In this document: piece by piece, positions 39,068 to 50,845 of the stretch
Layout: every line of letters starts with the position of its first letter
Position numbering within the stretch: position 1 is the stretch's first letter
Source of the DNA: Hyphococcus sp.
GTDB taxonomy: Bacteria; Pseudomonadota; Alphaproteobacteria; Caulobacterales; Parvularculaceae
Length of the DNA stretch: 60,251 bases
Assembly: GCA_028289605.1 (NCBI GenBank)
Contig: JANQON010000004.1
Coordinates: 138,547 to 198,797 of the forward strand
Direction of reading: 5' to 3'
The notes under the pieces: model-generated
What the model was told of the DNA's origin: nothing
The model's input: the letters and a program-made list of their open reading frames with translations, nothing else
Database searches by the model: none
Position numbers and translations under genes: made by a program

Positions 39068-40003
39068 CTATTTCAGAAAGAGCTTATGCTTGTCGTTGAT
39101 GCGGCGTCGGGCGAATTCATGAACCGGCTCAATTCCTGTTCGCCGGCCGACAATTTCAAGTACGGTAAGCCAAAGACCGTATCGCCGGACGGTTTCGCGC
39201 AACCGGCCCCAGCGATTTTGCCGTTCAAGTCTGCGGATTTCCGCTTCGCCGGGAACAACCAGCGGCGCGCCTGAGGGCGGATATCCCCGCTCCGACAACA
39301 GGGCGCCCACCTTGCCCTCTACAAGCCCCAGCTCCCTTTCAGAGAGTTTGGTTCGCCATTGCTCAACAAGGCTCTTGTCGGGCGGCGCGTATGTCGACGT
39401 CAAATGATAGTCGAGCATCTTCGGATCGTAGGGTGCGCCGATAAATGCGCACACACGCGTGAGTGCGACTTCCGGATCCGCGACCAAGTCTTCATTTCTG
39501 ATCGTCAAAATCTCGGTGCGGGGGAAGGCGTTGCGCAATGCTTCCATGGACCGCTCCGATGCGATCCAGTGGTCGACCCCGTGATACACATTGCCTGACC
39601 AGCCCATGCCGATTGAAGAACGCGCTACGTCCCGCGGGTCGCGCAGAAGGTGGATGATTTTAGAATCCGGAAAGGTTGCAGGAATGCGCTCAAAGTTGCG
39701 GTGCAGGTTGACTGTCAAAGCCTTGTTCGGAATGCGCATCTGTGACACCAGCGCCCGAATGAAACTGTGCACGTTGTCAGCGTCAGGGATCGACAGGCCC
39801 GCATCCGCAAACAAGCCGTTGCGCGCCAGCTGATGCTTAAAAGCGGCGACATTCGGATGACGGCCGGACGTATGCGGATATTCAAACAGATAGTCCGCCT
39901 CGCCAAAATTCGACAATTCAGGATGACTGTCGATCATGAGGCGCAGCATGGTCGTGCCGGAGCGAAGCGCGCCGCAAATGAATATCGGCGAATCGTCCGG
40001 CAT
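39068..40003 (-). CDS. Sulfotransferase family protein 2
   Basis: Protein of 311 residues with the classical PAPS sites: CGALRSGTTMLRLMIDSHPE from residue 10 and IIHLLRDPRDVARSS at 116-130. The middle, DHWIASERSMEALRNAFP, resembles bacterial heparan- or Stf0-like sulfotransferases. It differs from its neighbour in sequence, so the pair does not look like a recent tandem duplication. The acceptor is unknown. Divergent from the glycosyltransferase gene across about 140 bp. Confidence 0.88.
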   Translation of the reverse strand: MPDDSPIFICGALRSGTTMLRLMIDSHPELSNFGEADYLFEYPHTSGRHPNVAAFKHQLARNGLFADAGLSIPDADNVHSFIRALVSQMRIPNKALTVNLHRNFERIPATFPDSKIIHLLRDPRDVARSSIGMGWSGNVYHGVDHWIASERSMEALRNAFPRTEILTIRNEDLVADPEVALTRVCAFIGAPYDPKMLDYHLTSTYAPPDKSLVEQWRTKLSERELGLVEGKVGALLSERGYPPSGAPLVVPGEAEIRRLERQNRWGRLRETVRRYGLWLTVLEIVGRRTGIEPVHEFARRRINDKHKLFLK

Positions 40004-40146
40004 CTTGATAACTCTCAGTTAACCTCTTATAGCGAATTCTAAGCCGGTTCGACGATTGGTAAACAGCCCGGTAGGACAATTCATACATTCGAAACCTGTT
40101 TCTCGCCTGATAAGCGGGCGAAAAAACGACAACCCAAAACAGACTG

Positions 40147-41082
40147 TTGTGCACAAAGAGCGATATTACGTCCTCGACTGACCCCCTCGTCAGCGTGATT
40201 GTCATCAGCCGCGACCGTCCTGAGTTTTTGAAGCGCGCGCTGCAGAGCATTCACGCTCAAGACTGGAGGCCGATCGAGATTGTCCTGATTGACAACCAGT
40301 CTTCGTCGCCGGTCCTGCCCCTTGAAAGCAACAGCGATCGTCTCGAAACAAAGGTCTACGCCACACCGCGATTGCTGAACGGGTCTGAGGCGCGCAATTT
40401 CGCTGCGCAACGGGCCAGCGGAGAGTACATCGCATATCTCGACGACGACGACTTTCTCCTTCCGCAATCTCTTTCGCTTCGGGCATCGGCGCTGATCGAC
40501 AATCCGTCCGTTGACATAGCCTATATGAACACCAGCGTTATTGGTCCGCATGGAAGGGAAATCGAACTGCTAAGCGGCACCCCCGATTGGCCGATCATGG
40601 TCCACGTTCATTTAAACGCTCTGATGGTTCGCCGGCGCGTCATATTTGAAGAACCGTTTGAAGAACGGATCACAAAGGACATTGACGATCAGTTGGCCAT
40701 TCGCATTTTCAGGCGCTACCCGTGGATCCATATCGATCAGGTGGGCGCGGTGTGGAACAATGACGGCCGGCCGGACCAAGTCACGCATTGGGGGCTCTCG
40801 CCGCTCGGGAAATTGCAGAACCGGCGTCAGAAATACCTCAACAGCAAAATCATGTGCGAGGATGTCGCGCTGCTGATTGATCAGGACAAAAAACTCAAAA
40901 GATACTACTACGGGCGCCAATCCAAATGGTCGCTCGCAACCTTTCGCCCATTCGAAGCGTTGCATTTCGCATTGGCTGCAATCGACCTTTGCCCGGGACC
41001 GAAGCCGTCAGGTCTGCTGGAGCGGACGAAAGGCCTTGCCGCGCCGCATGCGGATCTTGGACAAGAAAAAACGACCCTCTAA
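40147..41082 (+). CDS. Family 2 (GT-A) glycosyltransferase
   Basis: Inverting glycosyltransferase, 311 residues. The nucleotide-sugar domain starts with PLVSVIVISRDRPEFLKRAL (13-32) and continues with EIVLIDNQSSS. The metal-binding DXD-like motif is YLDDDDF at 97-103, after ARNFAAQRASGEYIA. The C-terminal third is lysine- and tyrosine-rich. No membrane helix is seen. The TTG at 40147 is the best available start but is weak. Its TAA stop lies in the loop of a bidirectional terminator. With two sulfotransferases next door it probably helps build a sulfated glycan. Confidence 0.88.
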   Translation: MCTKSDITSSTDPLVSVIVISRDRPEFLKRALQSIHAQDWRPIEIVLIDNQSSSPVLPLESNSDRLETKVYATPRLLNGSEARNFAAQRASGEYIAYLDDDDFLLPQSLSLRASALIDNPSVDIAYMNTSVIGPHGREIELLSGTPDWPIMVHVHLNALMVRRRVIFEEPFEERITKDIDDQLAIRIFRRYPWIHIDQVGAVWNNDGRPDQVTHWGLSPLGKLQNRRQKYLNSKIMCEDVALLIDQDKKLKRYYYGRQSKWSLATFRPFEALHFALAAIDLCPGPKPSGLLERTKGLAAPHADLGQEKTTL

Positions 41083-41097
41083 GAGGGCCGTTTTGGT
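41065..41097. terminator. Bidirectional terminator between glycosyltransferase and rpoC
   Basis: Stem CGACCCTC/GAGGGCCG with one mismatch and loop TAA (41072-41090). On the plus strand it is followed by TTTTGGTTTT, and on the minus strand by six T (41070-41065), so it can end both transcripts. It starts 40 bases past the rpoC stop and overlaps the last codons and stop of the glycosyltransferase gene. Confidence 0.72.
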
Positions 41098-41130
41098 TTT
41101 CCCACAACTGGGTTTTGACGCGCGCAAACG

Positions 41131-44100
41131 TTACTCCGCCGCCGAGACCTGTTCTTCCGCGCTTTCCGCTGGCGTTTCCGCCGGCGGCAGCGCCTGGGCG
41201 GCGCGCTCTTCGCGTTCAGCAATCAGCGCCGCGTCGCGTTGGTCAGCTTCTAGCTGGCGCCGGCTCATGGCGCCGCCGGTGCCGGCCGGAATGAGCCTGC
41301 CGACGATGACATTCTCCTTCAGACCTTCAAGCGCATCGACTTTGCCGTTGACGGCGGCGTCGGTAAGCACCCGGGTGGTCTCCTGGAAGGAGGCCGCCGA
41401 GATAAAGGACCGCGTCTGCAAGCTGGCTTTGGTGATGCCCAGCAAGACGGGGATCGCTTTCGCCGGCTGTTTGCCTTCGTCTTCAAGCCGTTCGTTGACC
41501 TCTTCGAATTCCAGCTTGTCGATCTGTTCTTCTTTGAGGAACAGCGATTCGCCCGGATCGGTGACTTCAACCTTTTGCAGCATCTGGCTGACAATGACTT
41601 CAATGTGCTTGTCATTGATCGGCACGCCCTGGAGACGATAGACCTCCTGAATCTCATTGATCAGATAGTCAGCGAGCGCCTCAATTCCCATAATCTGAAG
41701 GATGTCGTGCGGCGCCGGGTTGCCGTCCATCAGATATTCGCCCTTGGCGATGAAGTCTCCATCCTGAACAGCGATGTGCTTGCCCTTCGGCACGAGATAA
41801 TCCGACGTATCGAGGCTTTCGTCTGTCGGGATAATCTGTATGCGTCGCTTGTTCTTGTAGTCGCGCCCAAAGACGACCTTTCCGTCCACGTCAGCGATAA
41901 TCGCGTGGTCCTTCGGACGGCGCGCTTCGAACAGTTCCGCAACCCGCGGCAGACCGCCGGTGATGTCGCGGGTTTTTGCGCCTTCAGTCGGGATCCGCGC
42001 AATCGCATCGCCCGGCGCGATTTCCTCACCGTCTTCCTGACTGAGGATGGCGCCCACCGGCAGGACATAACGGGCCTCGCCGCCCGTCGACAAGGTCAAC
42101 GGATCGCCCTTGGCGTCCACGATGACGATGGCCGGCCGCATGTCGGCCGCACGCGGGTTAGCCCGCCAGTCGGTGACAACGCGGCTGGTAATGCCGGTCG
42201 CCTCGTCGGCCACGACCTGCATCGAGAAGCCTTCTTGAAGGTCTTCGAATTTCACGTTGCCGGCGACTTCCGTCAGAATGGGAATGGTGTACGGGTCCCA
42301 ATCCGCCAGTCGTTGGCCGCGCGTGACTTGCGAACCGTCCAGGGCGCGCAGCTTGGCGCCGTAGGACACTTTGTAGGACGCATGCTCCTTGCCGTCGTCG
42401 GAGATGATTTTCACAAGCGTGTTGCGGCCCATGACGACGGTTTCGCCGGCGGAGTTTTTCTGAACCTGCTTGCCTTCCAGGGCGATTGTCCCCTCGTGGC
42501 TTGCCTCGATAAAGGAGGTGTCTCCCACTTGCGCCGCCCCGCCGACGTGGAACGTCCGCATGGTGAGCTGCGTGCCCGGCTCGCCGATTGACTGCGCCGC
42601 AATGACGCCGACGGCCTCGCCGATGTTGACGTGAGAGCCCCGCGCAAGGTCGCGGCCATAGCATTTCGCGCAAATCCCGACCTTGGAATCGCAGGTCAAC
42701 GCCGATCGAACGCGAACCGCCTGAACGCCTGACGCTTCGATTTCTTCCGATTGCGCCTCGTCGGCCTCGTCGCCGGCTTTGCCGATAACTTCGCCCGTTT
42801 CCGGATGCACGATGTCTTCAAGCAGCGTGCGTCCCAGGATCCGTTGCGATAGCGGCACAACGATTTCACCGCCCTGAACGACGGCTTCCATGGTGATGCC
42901 GTTGGTGGTGCCGCAATCTTCTTCTCTGACGATGCAATCCTGAGCAACGTCAACCAGACGACGCGTCAGGTATCCCGAGTTGGCGGTTTTCAACGCCGTA
43001 TCGGCCAGACCCTTACGGGCGCCGTGAGTCGAGTTGAAGTATTCAAGAACCGTCAGTCCCTCTTTAAAGTTGGACGTGATCGGCGTTTCGATGATTTCGC
43101 CCGACGGCTTGGCCATCAGGCCGCGCATGGCGCCGAGCTGACGCATTTGAGTCGGCGAACCGCGCGCCCCGGAATGCGACATCATGTAAATGGAATTCGG
43201 CTCCTGCTGTCGCTTGGTGTCCGGATCGAATTTCGTTTCCGAAATCTCTTCCATCATCGCATCAGCGATCCGGTCGGTGCACTTGGCCCAGGCGTCGATG
43301 ACCTTGTTGTATTTCTCGCCTCTCGTGATCAGGCCTTCCGCGTATTGCTGTTCGAATTCGGAAACCTGCGCGCGGGTTTCGTCGACCACGTCGCGCTTCG
43401 CCTGCGGAATGACAACATCGTCCTTGCCGAAGGAAATACCGGCCTTGCAGGCTTCCTTGAAGCCAAGGTCCATAATGTGGTCAGCGAAGATGACAGTCTT
43501 CTTCTGACCCGTATGGCGGTAAACGATATCGATCAGTCCCTGGATGGTTTTCTTGGTGAGAAGCTGGTTCACCACCGAAAACGGAACCGCGCCGTCCTTC
43601 GGCAACACCTGGGCGACCTTCATGCGGCCCGGCGTTGTCTCGACGAGTTGGCGGATCGGTTCGCCGTGTTCGTCGACCGATTCCCAGCGCGCCTTGATTT
43701 TGGAGTGCAGCGTGACGACACCCGCATCGAGCGCGTGCTGGATTTCTTCGATCGTGCCGAAGACCTTGCCCTCGCCCGGCTCTCCCTCTTTTTCCATCGT
43801 TATGTAGTAGAGGCCGAGAACAATGTCCTGGGACGGAACAATGATCGGTTTGCCGTTGGCCGGCGACAGGATGTTGTTGGTCGACATCATCAGGACGCGC
43901 GCTTCCAACTGCGCTTCCAGCGACAGCGGCACGTGAACGGCCATCTGGTCGCCGTCGAAGTCAGCGTTGAACGCCGTACAGACCAGCGGGTGAAGCTGGA
44001 TCGCCTTGCCTTCAATGAGCTTGGGCTCGAACGCCTGGATGCCGAGGCGGTGAAGCGTCGGCGCTCGGTTGAGCATCACCGGATGCTCGCGAATCACCTC

Positions 44101-45345
44101 GTCGAGAATATCCCAGACCTCGGGACGTTCTTTCTCGACCAGCTTCTTCGCCTGTTTGACCGTCGCCGAAAGACCTTTTGCGTCAAGCCGCGAATAGATG
44201 AACGGCTTGAACAGCTCCAGCGCCATTTTCTTGGGCAGGCCGCATTCGTGCAGTTTCAGTTCCGGTCCGACAACGATGACCGAGCGGCCGGAATAATCGA
44301 CGCGCTTGCCGAGCAGGTTCTGACGGAAGCGGCCCTGCTTGCCCTTCAGCATGTCGGAAAGGGATTTCAACGGACGCTTGTTCGTGCCCGTAATCACCCG
44401 GCCGCGGCGGCCATTGTCGAACAGCGCATCGACGGATTCCTGCAGCATGCGTTTTTCGTTACGCACGATGATATCCGGCGCGCGCAACTCGATGAGGCGC
44501 TTCAGACGGTTGTTGCGGTTGATTACGCGGCGGTAGAGATCATTGAGGTCGGAGGTTGCGAACCGGCCGCCGTCCAGCGGGACGAGCGGACGCAGTTCCG
44601 GCGGGATCACCGGCACAACCGTCAGGATCATCCATTCCGGCCGGTTGCCGGACTCGATGAAGGCGTTGATCAGCTTCAGGCGCTTGGAGAGCTTTTTGGT
44701 TTTCAGCTCCGACGTTGAATCGGCGATTTCAACGCGCAGTTTCTCCGCTTCGCCTTCGAGATCAATATTGGTGAGGATTTCGCGGATCGCTTCCGCGCCG
44801 ATGCCGGCGGTGAAGCTATCCTCGCCATACTCTTCCTGGGCCTGGAGATACTCTTCTTCGGTCAGCATCTGATTGGGCTGCAGCGACGTCAGACCCGGTT
44901 CGATGACGATATACTGTTCGAAATAGAGTACGCGCTCGAGATCCTTCAGCGTCATGTCGAGCATCAGCGAGATGCGGGACGGCAACGACTTCAAGAACCA
45001 GATATGCGCCACCGGCGCGGCGAGCTCGATGTGGCCCATCCGGTCGCGGCGCACCTTGGTCAGCGTCACTTCCACGCCGCACTTCTCACAGGTGATGCCT
45101 TTGTACTTCATGCGCTTGTACTTGCCGCACAAGCACTCATAGTCCTTCACCGGACCGAAGATCCGCGCACAGAAAAGACCGTCCCGCTCCGGCTTGAACG
45201 TGCGGTAGTTAATCGTCTCCGGTTTTTTGATCTCGCCGAACGACCAGGAGAGGATTTTCTCCGGGCTCGCCAACGAAATACGGATCTGATTGAACGTCTG
45301 CGCCGGGGCAACGGGGTTGAATACGTTCAAAAGTTCCTGGGACAT
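41131..45345 (-). CDS. rpoC: DNA-directed RNA polymerase beta-prime subunit
   Basis: Catalytic RNA polymerase subunit of 1404 residues. The N-terminal zinc ribbon [20 protein letters not shown] is near 70-90, and the magnesium-binding [12 protein letters not shown] near 459. The second zinc site [16 protein letters not shown] is in the C-terminal half. The bridge-helix region with [20 protein letters not shown] is intact. The alanine/glutamate-rich tail [20 protein letters not shown] is a low-complexity extension. Starts 77 bp after rpoB. Confidence 0.98.
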   Translation of the reverse strand: MSQELLNVFNPVAPAQTFNQIRISLASPEKILSWSFGEIKKPETINYRTFKPERDGLFCARIFGPVKDYECLCGKYKRMKYKGITCEKCGVEVTLTKVRRDRMGHIELAAPVAHIWFLKSLPSRISLMLDMTLKDLERVLYFEQYIVIEPGLTSLQPNQMLTEEEYLQAQEEYGEDSFTAGIGAEAIREILTNIDLEGEAEKLRVEIADSTSELKTKKLSKRLKLINAFIESGNRPEWMILTVVPVIPPELRPLVPLDGGRFATSDLNDLYRRVINRNNRLKRLIELRAPDIIVRNEKRMLQESVDALFDNGRRGRVITGTNKRPLKSLSDMLKGKQGRFRQNLLGKRVDYSGRSVIVVGPELKLHECGLPKKMALELFKPFIYSRLDAKGLSATVKQAKKLVEKERPEVWDILDEVIREHPVMLNRAPTLHRLGIQAFEPKLIEGKAIQLHPLVCTAFNADFDGDQMAVHVPLSLEAQLEARVLMMSTNNILSPANGKPIIVPSQDIVLGLYYITMEKEGEPGEGKVFGTIEEIQHALDAGVVTLHSKIKARWESVDEHGEPIRQLVETTPGRMKVAQVLPKDGAVPFSVVNQLLTKKTIQGLIDIVYRHTGQKKTVIFADHIMDLGFKEACKAGISFGKDDVVIPQAKRDVVDETRAQVSEFEQQYAEGLITRGEKYNKVIDAWAKCTDRIADAMMEEISETKFDPDTKRQQEPNSIYMMSHSGARGSPTQMRQLGAMRGLMAKPSGEIIETPITSNFKEGLTVLEYFNSTHGARKGLADTALKTANSGYLTRRLVDVAQDCIVREEDCGTTNGITMEAVVQGGEIVVPLSQRILGRTLLEDIVHPETGEVIGKAGDEADEAQSEEIEASGVQAVRVRSALTCDSKVGICAKCYGRDLARGSHVNIGEAVGVIAAQSIGEPGTQLTMRTFHVGGAAQVGDTSFIEASHEGTIALEGKQVQKNSAGETVVMGRNTLVKIISDDGKEHASYKVSYGAKLRALDGSQVTRGQRLADWDPYTIPILTEVAGNVKFEDLQEGFSMQVVADEATGITSRVVTDWRANPRAADMRPAIVIVDAKGDPLTLSTGGEARYVLPVGAILSQEDGEEIAPGDAIARIPTEGAKTRDITGGLPRVAELFEARRPKDHAIIADVDGKVVFGRDYKNKRRIQIIPTDESLDTSDYLVPKGKHIAVQDGDFIAKGEYLMDGNPAPHDILQIMGIEALADYLINEIQEVYRLQGVPINDKHIEVIVSQMLQKVEVTDPGESLFLKEEQIDKLEFEEVNERLEDEGKQPAKAIPVLLGITKASLQTRSFISAASFQETTRVLTDAAVNGKVDALEGLKENVIVGRLIPAGTGGAMSRRQLEADQRDAALIAEREERAAQALPPAETPAESAEEQVSAAE

Positions 45346-45422
45346 ATGAGCCTCTTAACTTCGGTTGCGACTGATCAGGCCGCGGATAATCAAAACTTCA
45401 AAGCGACGGGAGCGCGAAAGCG

Positions 45423-48400
45423 CTACCCGTTCTGCAATTCTACGTTCAGGCCGAGCGACCGCATTTCTTTAACGAGCACGTTAAAGCTTTCCGGAATGCC
45501 CGCCTCGAAACTGTCGTCGCCGCGGACGATCGCTTCGTAGACTTTGGTGCGGCCGGCGACGTCGTCAGACTTCACCGTCAGCATTTCCTGCAAGGTGTAA
45601 GCGGCTCCATAGGCTTCGAGGGCCCAGACTTCCATTTCACCGAAGCGCTGGCCGCCGAATTGCGCTTTGCCGCCCAATGGTTGCTGGGTGACGAGCGAGT
45701 ACGGGCCGATGGACCGCGCGTGAATCTTGTCGTCGACCAGGTGGTGCAGCTTCAAGAGATACTTGTAACCGACTGTCACCGGACGCGCGAAGGTCTCGCC
45801 GGTGCGCCCGTCGAAGAGCGTCACCTGACCTGAGTCTTTAAGCCCCGCGCGCTGCAGCATGCGGATGATGTCGTCCTCGCGCGCGCCGTCGAACACAGGC
45901 GTCGCAATCGGCACCCCGCGCACGAGATTGCCGGCGAGTTCTTTCATTTCCTCATTGGAGCGCGGCAGCACCTGTTCTTCGCCGTAGACATCCTTGATCT
46001 TGGCGGTGACGTCCTCGCGGGTGGACGCGCCGGCATCCCATTCCTCGAGCACCTGACCGATCTGGCGGCCGAGGCCGCGGCAGGCCCAACCAAGATGGGT
46101 TTCCAGGATCTGCCCCACATTCATCCGCGACGGCACGCCGAGCGGGTTGAGCACGATGTCGACCGGCGTTCCGTCTTCCAGGAACGGCATGTCTTCCATC
46201 GGCGCAATCTTGGAAATGACGCCCTTGTTGCCATGACGGCCGGCCATCTTGTCGCCCGGCTGCAGCTTGCGCTTCACCGCAACGAACACCTTGACCATCT
46301 TCATGACGCCCGGCGGCAGCTCGTCGCCGCGCTTCAGCTTGTCGACCTTGTCTTCGAAACGGGCCTCAAGGCGGGATTTGGATTCATCGAATTGCTTTTT
46401 CAGCGCTTCGATTTCGCTCATCACCGCGTCGTCGCCGATGGCGAGTTTCCACCATTGGCCGCGCGACAGTTTCTCGTCGAGAACGTCGGCGGTGATCGCG
46501 CCCTTCTCAAAGCCTTTCGGACCGCCGACAGCGGTCTTGCCCTCGATCAGCGGACGCAGACGGCCGTAGATGTTACGCTCCAGAATGGCGAGTTCGTCAT
46601 CTCGGTCTTTGGCGAGACGCTCGACTTCTTCACGCTCGATCGCAATCGCGCGTTCGTCCTTGTCGACGCCGTGGCGGTTGAACACGCGCACCTCGACGAC
46701 CGTCCCGGCGACGCCCGGGGGCAGCTTCAGAGAGGTGTCGCGCACGTCCGCGGCCTTTTCGCCGAAAATGGCGCGGAGCAGTTTTTCTTCCGGCGTCATC
46801 GGCGACTCGCCCTTCGGCGTGATTTTGCCGACCAGGATATCGCCCGGGTGGACTTCGGCGCCGATGGCGACGATGCCCGCTTCGTCAAGATTGCGAAGCG
46901 CTTCTTCGGAAACGTTCGGGATATCGCGGGTGATTTCTTCCGGGCCAAGTTTGGTGTCCCGGGCCATCACTTCGAATTCTTCCAGGTGGATCGAGGTGAA
47001 GACGTCGTCGCGCACGATGCGCTCGGAAATCAGGATGGAGTCCTCGAAGTTGTAGCCATTCCAGGGCATGAACGCGACGAGCACGTTCTTGCCAAGCGCC
47101 AGTTCGCCGAGATCCGTCGACGGTCCGTCGGCGATGATGTCGCCCTCGCGGACGATGTCCCCGATCTTCACCAGCGGGCGCTGGTTGATACAGGTGTTCT
47201 GGTTCGACCGCTGGAACTTGCGCAGATTATAGATGTCGACGCCCGGCTTGGTCGGATCCGTTTCTTCCGTAGCGCGCACGACGATGCGTTGGGCGTCCAC
47301 TTGTTCGACCACGCCCGGCCGGCGCGCGGCCACGGCGGCGCCGGAATCGCGCGCAACGATCGATTCCATGCCGGTGCCGACAAACGGCGCCTCGGCCTGC
47401 AGCAGCGGCACAGCCTGACGCTGCATGTTCGATCCCATAAGCGCGCGGTTGGCGTCGTCGTTCTCCAGGAACGGGATCAGCGCCGCGGCGACGGACACCA
47501 GCTGTTTCGGCGAAACGTCGATGTAAGCCACGTCATCGCGCGGCACCAACGTGGCTTCGCCGGCGATACGGCAGTTCACGAATTCGTTCGCCAGCACGCC
47601 GTTATCGTCAACGTCGGCGTTCGCCTGCGCGATCGCGAAGCGTTGTTCTTCCATGGCCGACAGGTAGACGACCGTATCAGTCACCTTGCCGTCGACCACC
47701 CGGCGGTACGGGCTTTCGATGAAGCCGTATTTGTTGACCTGCGCATGGGTCGCCAGGGAGTTGATGAGCCCGATATTCGGGCCTTCCGGCGTTTCAATGG
47801 GACAGATCCGGCCGTAGTGGGTCGGGTGGACGTCGCGCACCTCAAAACCGGCGCGTTCGCGGGTCAATCCGCCCGGCCCCAACGCCGACATGCGGCGTTT
47901 GTGGGTGATTTCCGACAGCGGGTTGGTCTGGTCCATAAACTGCGACAGCTGCGAGGAGCCGAAGAACTCGCGCACCGCCGCCGCCGCCGGCTTTGCGTTG
48001 ATGAGGTCATGCGGCATCAGCGTGTCGAGCTCGGCCGAGGACATCCGCTCCTTGATGGCGCGCTCCATCCGCAACAGGCCGATACGGTATTGGTTTTCCA
48101 TCAGTTCGCCGACAGAACGCACCCGGCGGTTGCCGAGATTGTCGATGTCGTCGATGTCGCCATGGCCGTCGCGCAGATCGTTCAGCGTCTTCAGAACCGA
48201 GAGAATGTCCTCTTTGCGCAGGGTGCGCAGAGAATCGTCGGTCTCAAAACCGAGCCGGATATTCATTTTCACGCGACCGACCGACGACAGGTCGTAGCGC
48301 TCCGGATCGAAGAACAGCGAATAGAAAAGCCCTTCCGCCGTTTCGAGGGTCGGCGGCTCGCCCGGACGCATCACGCGATAGATGTCGATCAGCGCCATGT

Positions 48401-49502
48401 CGCGGTTTTTGTTTTTGTCCGCGGCAAGGGTCGTACGCATGTAAGCGCCGATATTGACGTGGTCGACGTCGATCGTATCGAACGCGTTGACGCCGATTTC
48501 CTCAAACGTCTCCAGGTGGTCGGCTGTGACTTCGTCGCCGGCTTCGGCGTAGATCTCGCCGGTGTCGAAATTCACAAGATCCGAAGCGAAATAGCGCCCG
48601 GTCATTTCCTCATCGCTGAGAAGCAGGTCCTTGAGGCCGTCCTCGGCCTTCTTGCGCGCCCCGCGGGCGGTCAACTTTTCGCCCATGGCGACAGCAACGT
48701 CGCCTGATTTCGCGTCGACCAGGTCGCGCTCAACCTTGACGCCTTTCCAGCGCTCGGGATTGAACGGCATGGTCCAGCCTTTTTTAGTCTTCTTGTGCGA
48801 GACCCGCTCAAAGAACTCGTCCAGGATCTCTTCCTGATCCATGCCGAGAGCATAAAGCAGCGTCGTCGCCGGCAGCTTCCGGCGGCGGTCGATCCTCACA
48901 TTGACGACATCTTTGACGTCAAATTCGAAATCGAGCCATGAGCCGCGATAGGGAATGATCCTGGCGGCGAAGAGCAGTTTTCCGGACGAATGGGATTTGC
49001 CCTTGTCGTGGTCGAAGAACACGCCCGGGGACCGGTGCATCTGAGAGACGATGACCCGCTCGGTGCCGTTGACGATGAAGGTGCCGTTGTCCGTCATGAG
49101 CGGCATGTCGCCCATGTAGACTTCCTGCTCTTTGATATCTTTGACGGATTTGGCGCCGGTGTCTTCGTCGACTTCAAAAACGATGAGGCGCAGCGTAACT
49201 TTCAGCGGGGCCGCGTACGTCATGTCCCGCTGCTGGCACTCGTCTACGTCGTATTTTGGATCTTCGAATTCGTAGGAAACGTATTCAAGAGTCGCCTGTT
49301 CCGTGAAATCGGATATGGGAAAAACGGAGCGGAAAACCGCTTCCAGCCCTTCGACCAGCCGGTCCTCCGGCTTCACGAAACGTTGCAGGAACGCTTCATA
49401 AGAGTCTTTTTGAACCTGAATGAGGTTCGGCATGGGCGCCGCATCGCCGATGCGGCCGAAATTTTTACGAATGCGTTTCTTCTCAACGAAGGATTGCGCC
49501 AT
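45423..49502 (-). CDS. rpoB: DNA-directed RNA polymerase beta subunit
   Basis: RNA polymerase subunit of 1359 residues. The rifampicin-binding region [20 protein letters not shown] then [20 protein letters not shown] keeps the residues equivalent to D516, H526 and S531 of E. coli, consistent with a sensitive enzyme. [20 protein letters not shown] and the C-terminal [20 protein letters not shown] are conserved. The start [20 protein letters not shown] is typical for alphaproteobacteria. A 325-bp gap precedes it. Confidence 0.98.
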   Translation of the reverse strand: MAQSFVEKKRIRKNFGRIGDAAPMPNLIQVQKDSYEAFLQRFVKPEDRLVEGLEAVFRSVFPISDFTEQATLEYVSYEFEDPKYDVDECQQRDMTYAAPLKVTLRLIVFEVDEDTGAKSVKDIKEQEVYMGDMPLMTDNGTFIVNGTERVIVSQMHRSPGVFFDHDKGKSHSSGKLLFAARIIPYRGSWLDFEFDVKDVVNVRIDRRRKLPATTLLYALGMDQEEILDEFFERVSHKKTKKGWTMPFNPERWKGVKVERDLVDAKSGDVAVAMGEKLTARGARKKAEDGLKDLLLSDEEMTGRYFASDLVNFDTGEIYAEAGDEVTADHLETFEEIGVNAFDTIDVDHVNIGAYMRTTLAADKNKNRDMALIDIYRVMRPGEPPTLETAEGLFYSLFFDPERYDLSSVGRVKMNIRLGFETDDSLRTLRKEDILSVLKTLNDLRDGHGDIDDIDNLGNRRVRSVGELMENQYRIGLLRMERAIKERMSSAELDTLMPHDLINAKPAAAAVREFFGSSQLSQFMDQTNPLSEITHKRRMSALGPGGLTRERAGFEVRDVHPTHYGRICPIETPEGPNIGLINSLATHAQVNKYGFIESPYRRVVDGKVTDTVVYLSAMEEQRFAIAQANADVDDNGVLANEFVNCRIAGEATLVPRDDVAYIDVSPKQLVSVAAALIPFLENDDANRALMGSNMQRQAVPLLQAEAPFVGTGMESIVARDSGAAVAARRPGVVEQVDAQRIVVRATEETDPTKPGVDIYNLRKFQRSNQNTCINQRPLVKIGDIVREGDIIADGPSTDLGELALGKNVLVAFMPWNGYNFEDSILISERIVRDDVFTSIHLEEFEVMARDTKLGPEEITRDIPNVSEEALRNLDEAGIVAIGAEVHPGDILVGKITPKGESPMTPEEKLLRAIFGEKAADVRDTSLKLPPGVAGTVVEVRVFNRHGVDKDERAIAIEREEVERLAKDRDDELAILERNIYGRLRPLIEGKTAVGGPKGFEKGAITADVLDEKLSRGQWWKLAIGDDAVMSEIEALKKQFDESKSRLEARFEDKVDKLKRGDELPPGVMKMVKVFVAVKRKLQPGDKMAGRHGNKGVISKIAPMEDMPFLEDGTPVDIVLNPLGVPSRMNVGQILETHLGWACRGLGRQIGQVLEEWDAGASTREDVTAKIKDVYGEEQVLPRSNEEMKELAGNLVRGVPIATPVFDGAREDDIIRMLQRAGLKDSGQVTLFDGRTGETFARPVTVGYKYLLKLHHLVDDKIHARSIGPYSLVTQQPLGGKAQFGGQRFGEMEVWALEAYGAAYTLQEMLTVKSDDVAGRTKVYEAIVRGDDSFEAGIPESFNVLVKEMRSLGLNVELQNG

Positions 49503-49717
49503 CTTTTCCTCACGAACGGAAGTCTCTGTCTTTTGCGCACGGCGTTCGCCGCTCCCGCCTCGCCGCGACGGGCAAAAAACGCAAAAGCCGCTCTTCGCAA
49601 CCGGTCGGTGATCCGGCCGCGATTAGCGGGTGACCTAAAATTTTTTCTCGATTAACCGAAGCACGTCGCCGCAAAGCCTGAAACCGCCGCGAGAAGCCCC
49701 CGCGACGGCGAGTGAGT

Positions 49718-49746
49718 GTAATAAGCACGCTTGGCCTCTCTCGCAA
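49718..49746 (-). promoter_or_regulatory. Candidate internal promoter for rpoB-rpoC
   Basis: TTGCGA (49746-49741) and TATTAC (49723-49718) on the minus strand, 17 bp apart. Placed just after the hairpin and T-run, it would restore rpoBC transcription independently of rplJL. Confidence 0.45.
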
Positions 49747-49756
49747 CCCTTTTGGT

Positions 49757-49800
49757 AAAAAAATTGCAAGAGGCAGTCGCCCTCCGCAGCGGAGACCGCC
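49757..49800 (-). terminator. Candidate attenuator between rplL and rpoB
   Basis: GGCGGT (49800-49795) pairs with ACTGCC (49777-49772) around an inner stem CTCCG/CGGAG. Seven T follow nine bases further on (49763-49757). The gap before the T-run suggests partial termination or processing, as expected where rplL needs more transcript than rpoB. Confidence 0.45.
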
Positions 49801-49827
49801 GCACAGGGTGATAGCGTGCCCAACCCC

Positions 49828-50211
49828 TTATTTTAGCTCGACTTTTGCGCCTGCGTCTTCGAGCTTTTTCTTGATTTCTTCGGCTTCGGCCTTCGGCGAG
49901 GCTTCTTTCACCGCTTTGCCGCCAGCCTCGACGAGTTCCTTGGCCTCTTTCAGACCAAGACCCGTGATTGCGCGTACTTCCTTGATCACATTGATCTTTT
50001 TGTCGCCCGCAGCCACCAGAATGATGTCGAACTCGTCTTTTTCTTCGGCCGCGCCGCCAGCGTCGCCGCCAGCGCCCGGCGCCGCCGCGACCGCAACCGC
50101 GCCCGCCGCCGGCTCGATGCCGTATTCGTCCTTGAGAATGTTTTTCAGCTCAGCCGCTTCGAGAAGCGTCAGGCCGACAAGCTCTTCAGCCAGTTTTTTC
50201 AGATCAGCCAT
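49828..50211 (-). CDS. rplL: 50S ribosomal protein L7/L12
   Basis: Stalk protein that recruits translation GTPases. The N-terminal dimerisation helix region [20 protein letters not shown], an alanine/glycine hinge (about 36-56) and the C-terminal [20 protein letters not shown] with [13 protein letters not shown] are typical. 127 residues. Encoded 40 bp after rplJ. Confidence 0.97.
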   Translation of the reverse strand: MADLKKLAEELVGLTLLEAAELKNILKDEYGIEPAAGAVAVAAAPGAGGDAGGAAEEKDEFDIILVAAGDKKINVIKEVRAITGLGLKEAKELVEAGGKAVKEASPKAEAEEIKKKLEDAGAKVELK

Positions 50212-50251
50212 TTCTTCGTTTCCTGTCAGTTAAGTCTTACCGGTGCGCGCC

Positions 50252-50764
50252 TTAGGCCGCTTCCCGGTTTTCAAGCGTTTCAAGAATGCCGGCGATATTG
50301 GACGCAGGCGCGCCGATGGCTCCTGCGATATTCGACGCCGGCGACATGATGGTCTGGACAATGGAAGCCAGGAGCTCCTCGCGGGACGGCATTGAAGCGA
50401 GCGCCTCTACGCCTTTTTCGTCGAGGATTTCCTCACCCATCGCGCCGCCGAGGATTTTGAGTTTGTCGTTCTCTTTGGCGTATTTCTTGACGGCTTTCGC
50501 CGCCGCGACGGGATCTTCGGAAAATGCAATCGCGGTCGGGCCTTCGAAGAGATGCGAGATCTGCTCGGAGGGCTTTCCGGCGATGGCGATTTTGGCGAGC
50601 CTGTTCTTGATCACCCTCATCGACGCGCCTGCGTTGCGAAGCTCGCCGCGCAGCGTTTCGAAGTCGGAAACCGTCAGACCGCCATTGGCGACCACGACGA
50701 CGGCGTTCTTATCGAACACCCCGCCGATCCATTCGACCATGTCCGCCTTTTGGGCTCTGTCCAT
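50252..50764 (-). CDS. rplJ: 50S ribosomal protein L10
   Basis: Stalk base that binds L7/L12 dimers; in many bacteria the L10-L12 complex represses its own operon through the leader m[23 protein letters not shown] and the C-terminal helix [20 protein letters not shown] followed by [11 protein letters not shown] are conserved. 170 residues. Unusually, rplA is not directly upstream but 8.4 kb away. Confidence 0.97.
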   Translation of the reverse strand: MDRAQKADMVEWIGGVFDKNAVVVVANGGLTVSDFETLRGELRNAGASMRVIKNRLAKIAIAGKPSEQISHLFEGPTAIAFSEDPVAAAKAVKKYAKENDKLKILGGAMGEEILDEKGVEALASMPSREELLASIVQTIMSPASNIAGAIGAPASNIAGILETLENREAA

Positions 50765-50845
50765 AGGACTTTTCCCTTCGGTTCAGGTGCAAAGCGAAAC
50801 CACTCCGCTCTGCGGTTACGGTCGGTTGCGAGATGTGTGGAAACC

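Larger units (their letters stand above)
49503..49827 (-). other. rplL-rpoB intergenic region
   Basis: 325 bp without a gene. On the minus strand it contains, in order from rplL, a two-part hairpin followed by seven T, then a candidate sigma-70 promoter, then an A/T-rich stretch and a purine-rich tract before rpoB. This is the place where E. coli has an attenuator and an RNase III site, though the sequences are not alike by eye. Confidence 0.5.

Noticed and set aside
38096-40003. The two sulfotransferases as a recent tandem duplication
   Set aside because: They share only the PAPS-binding motifs and are in opposite orientation with otherwise different sequences.
43024-44718. 564-codon open frame on the plus strand
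   Set aside because: Antisense shadow of rpoC, including its zinc and catalytic regions, with no domain and arginine/histidine-rich composition.
46095-48707. 870-codon open frame on the plus strand
   Set aside because: It is antisense to the conserved rpoB coding region. High GC with few stop codons on the complementary frame explains its length, and its translation shows no recognisable domain.
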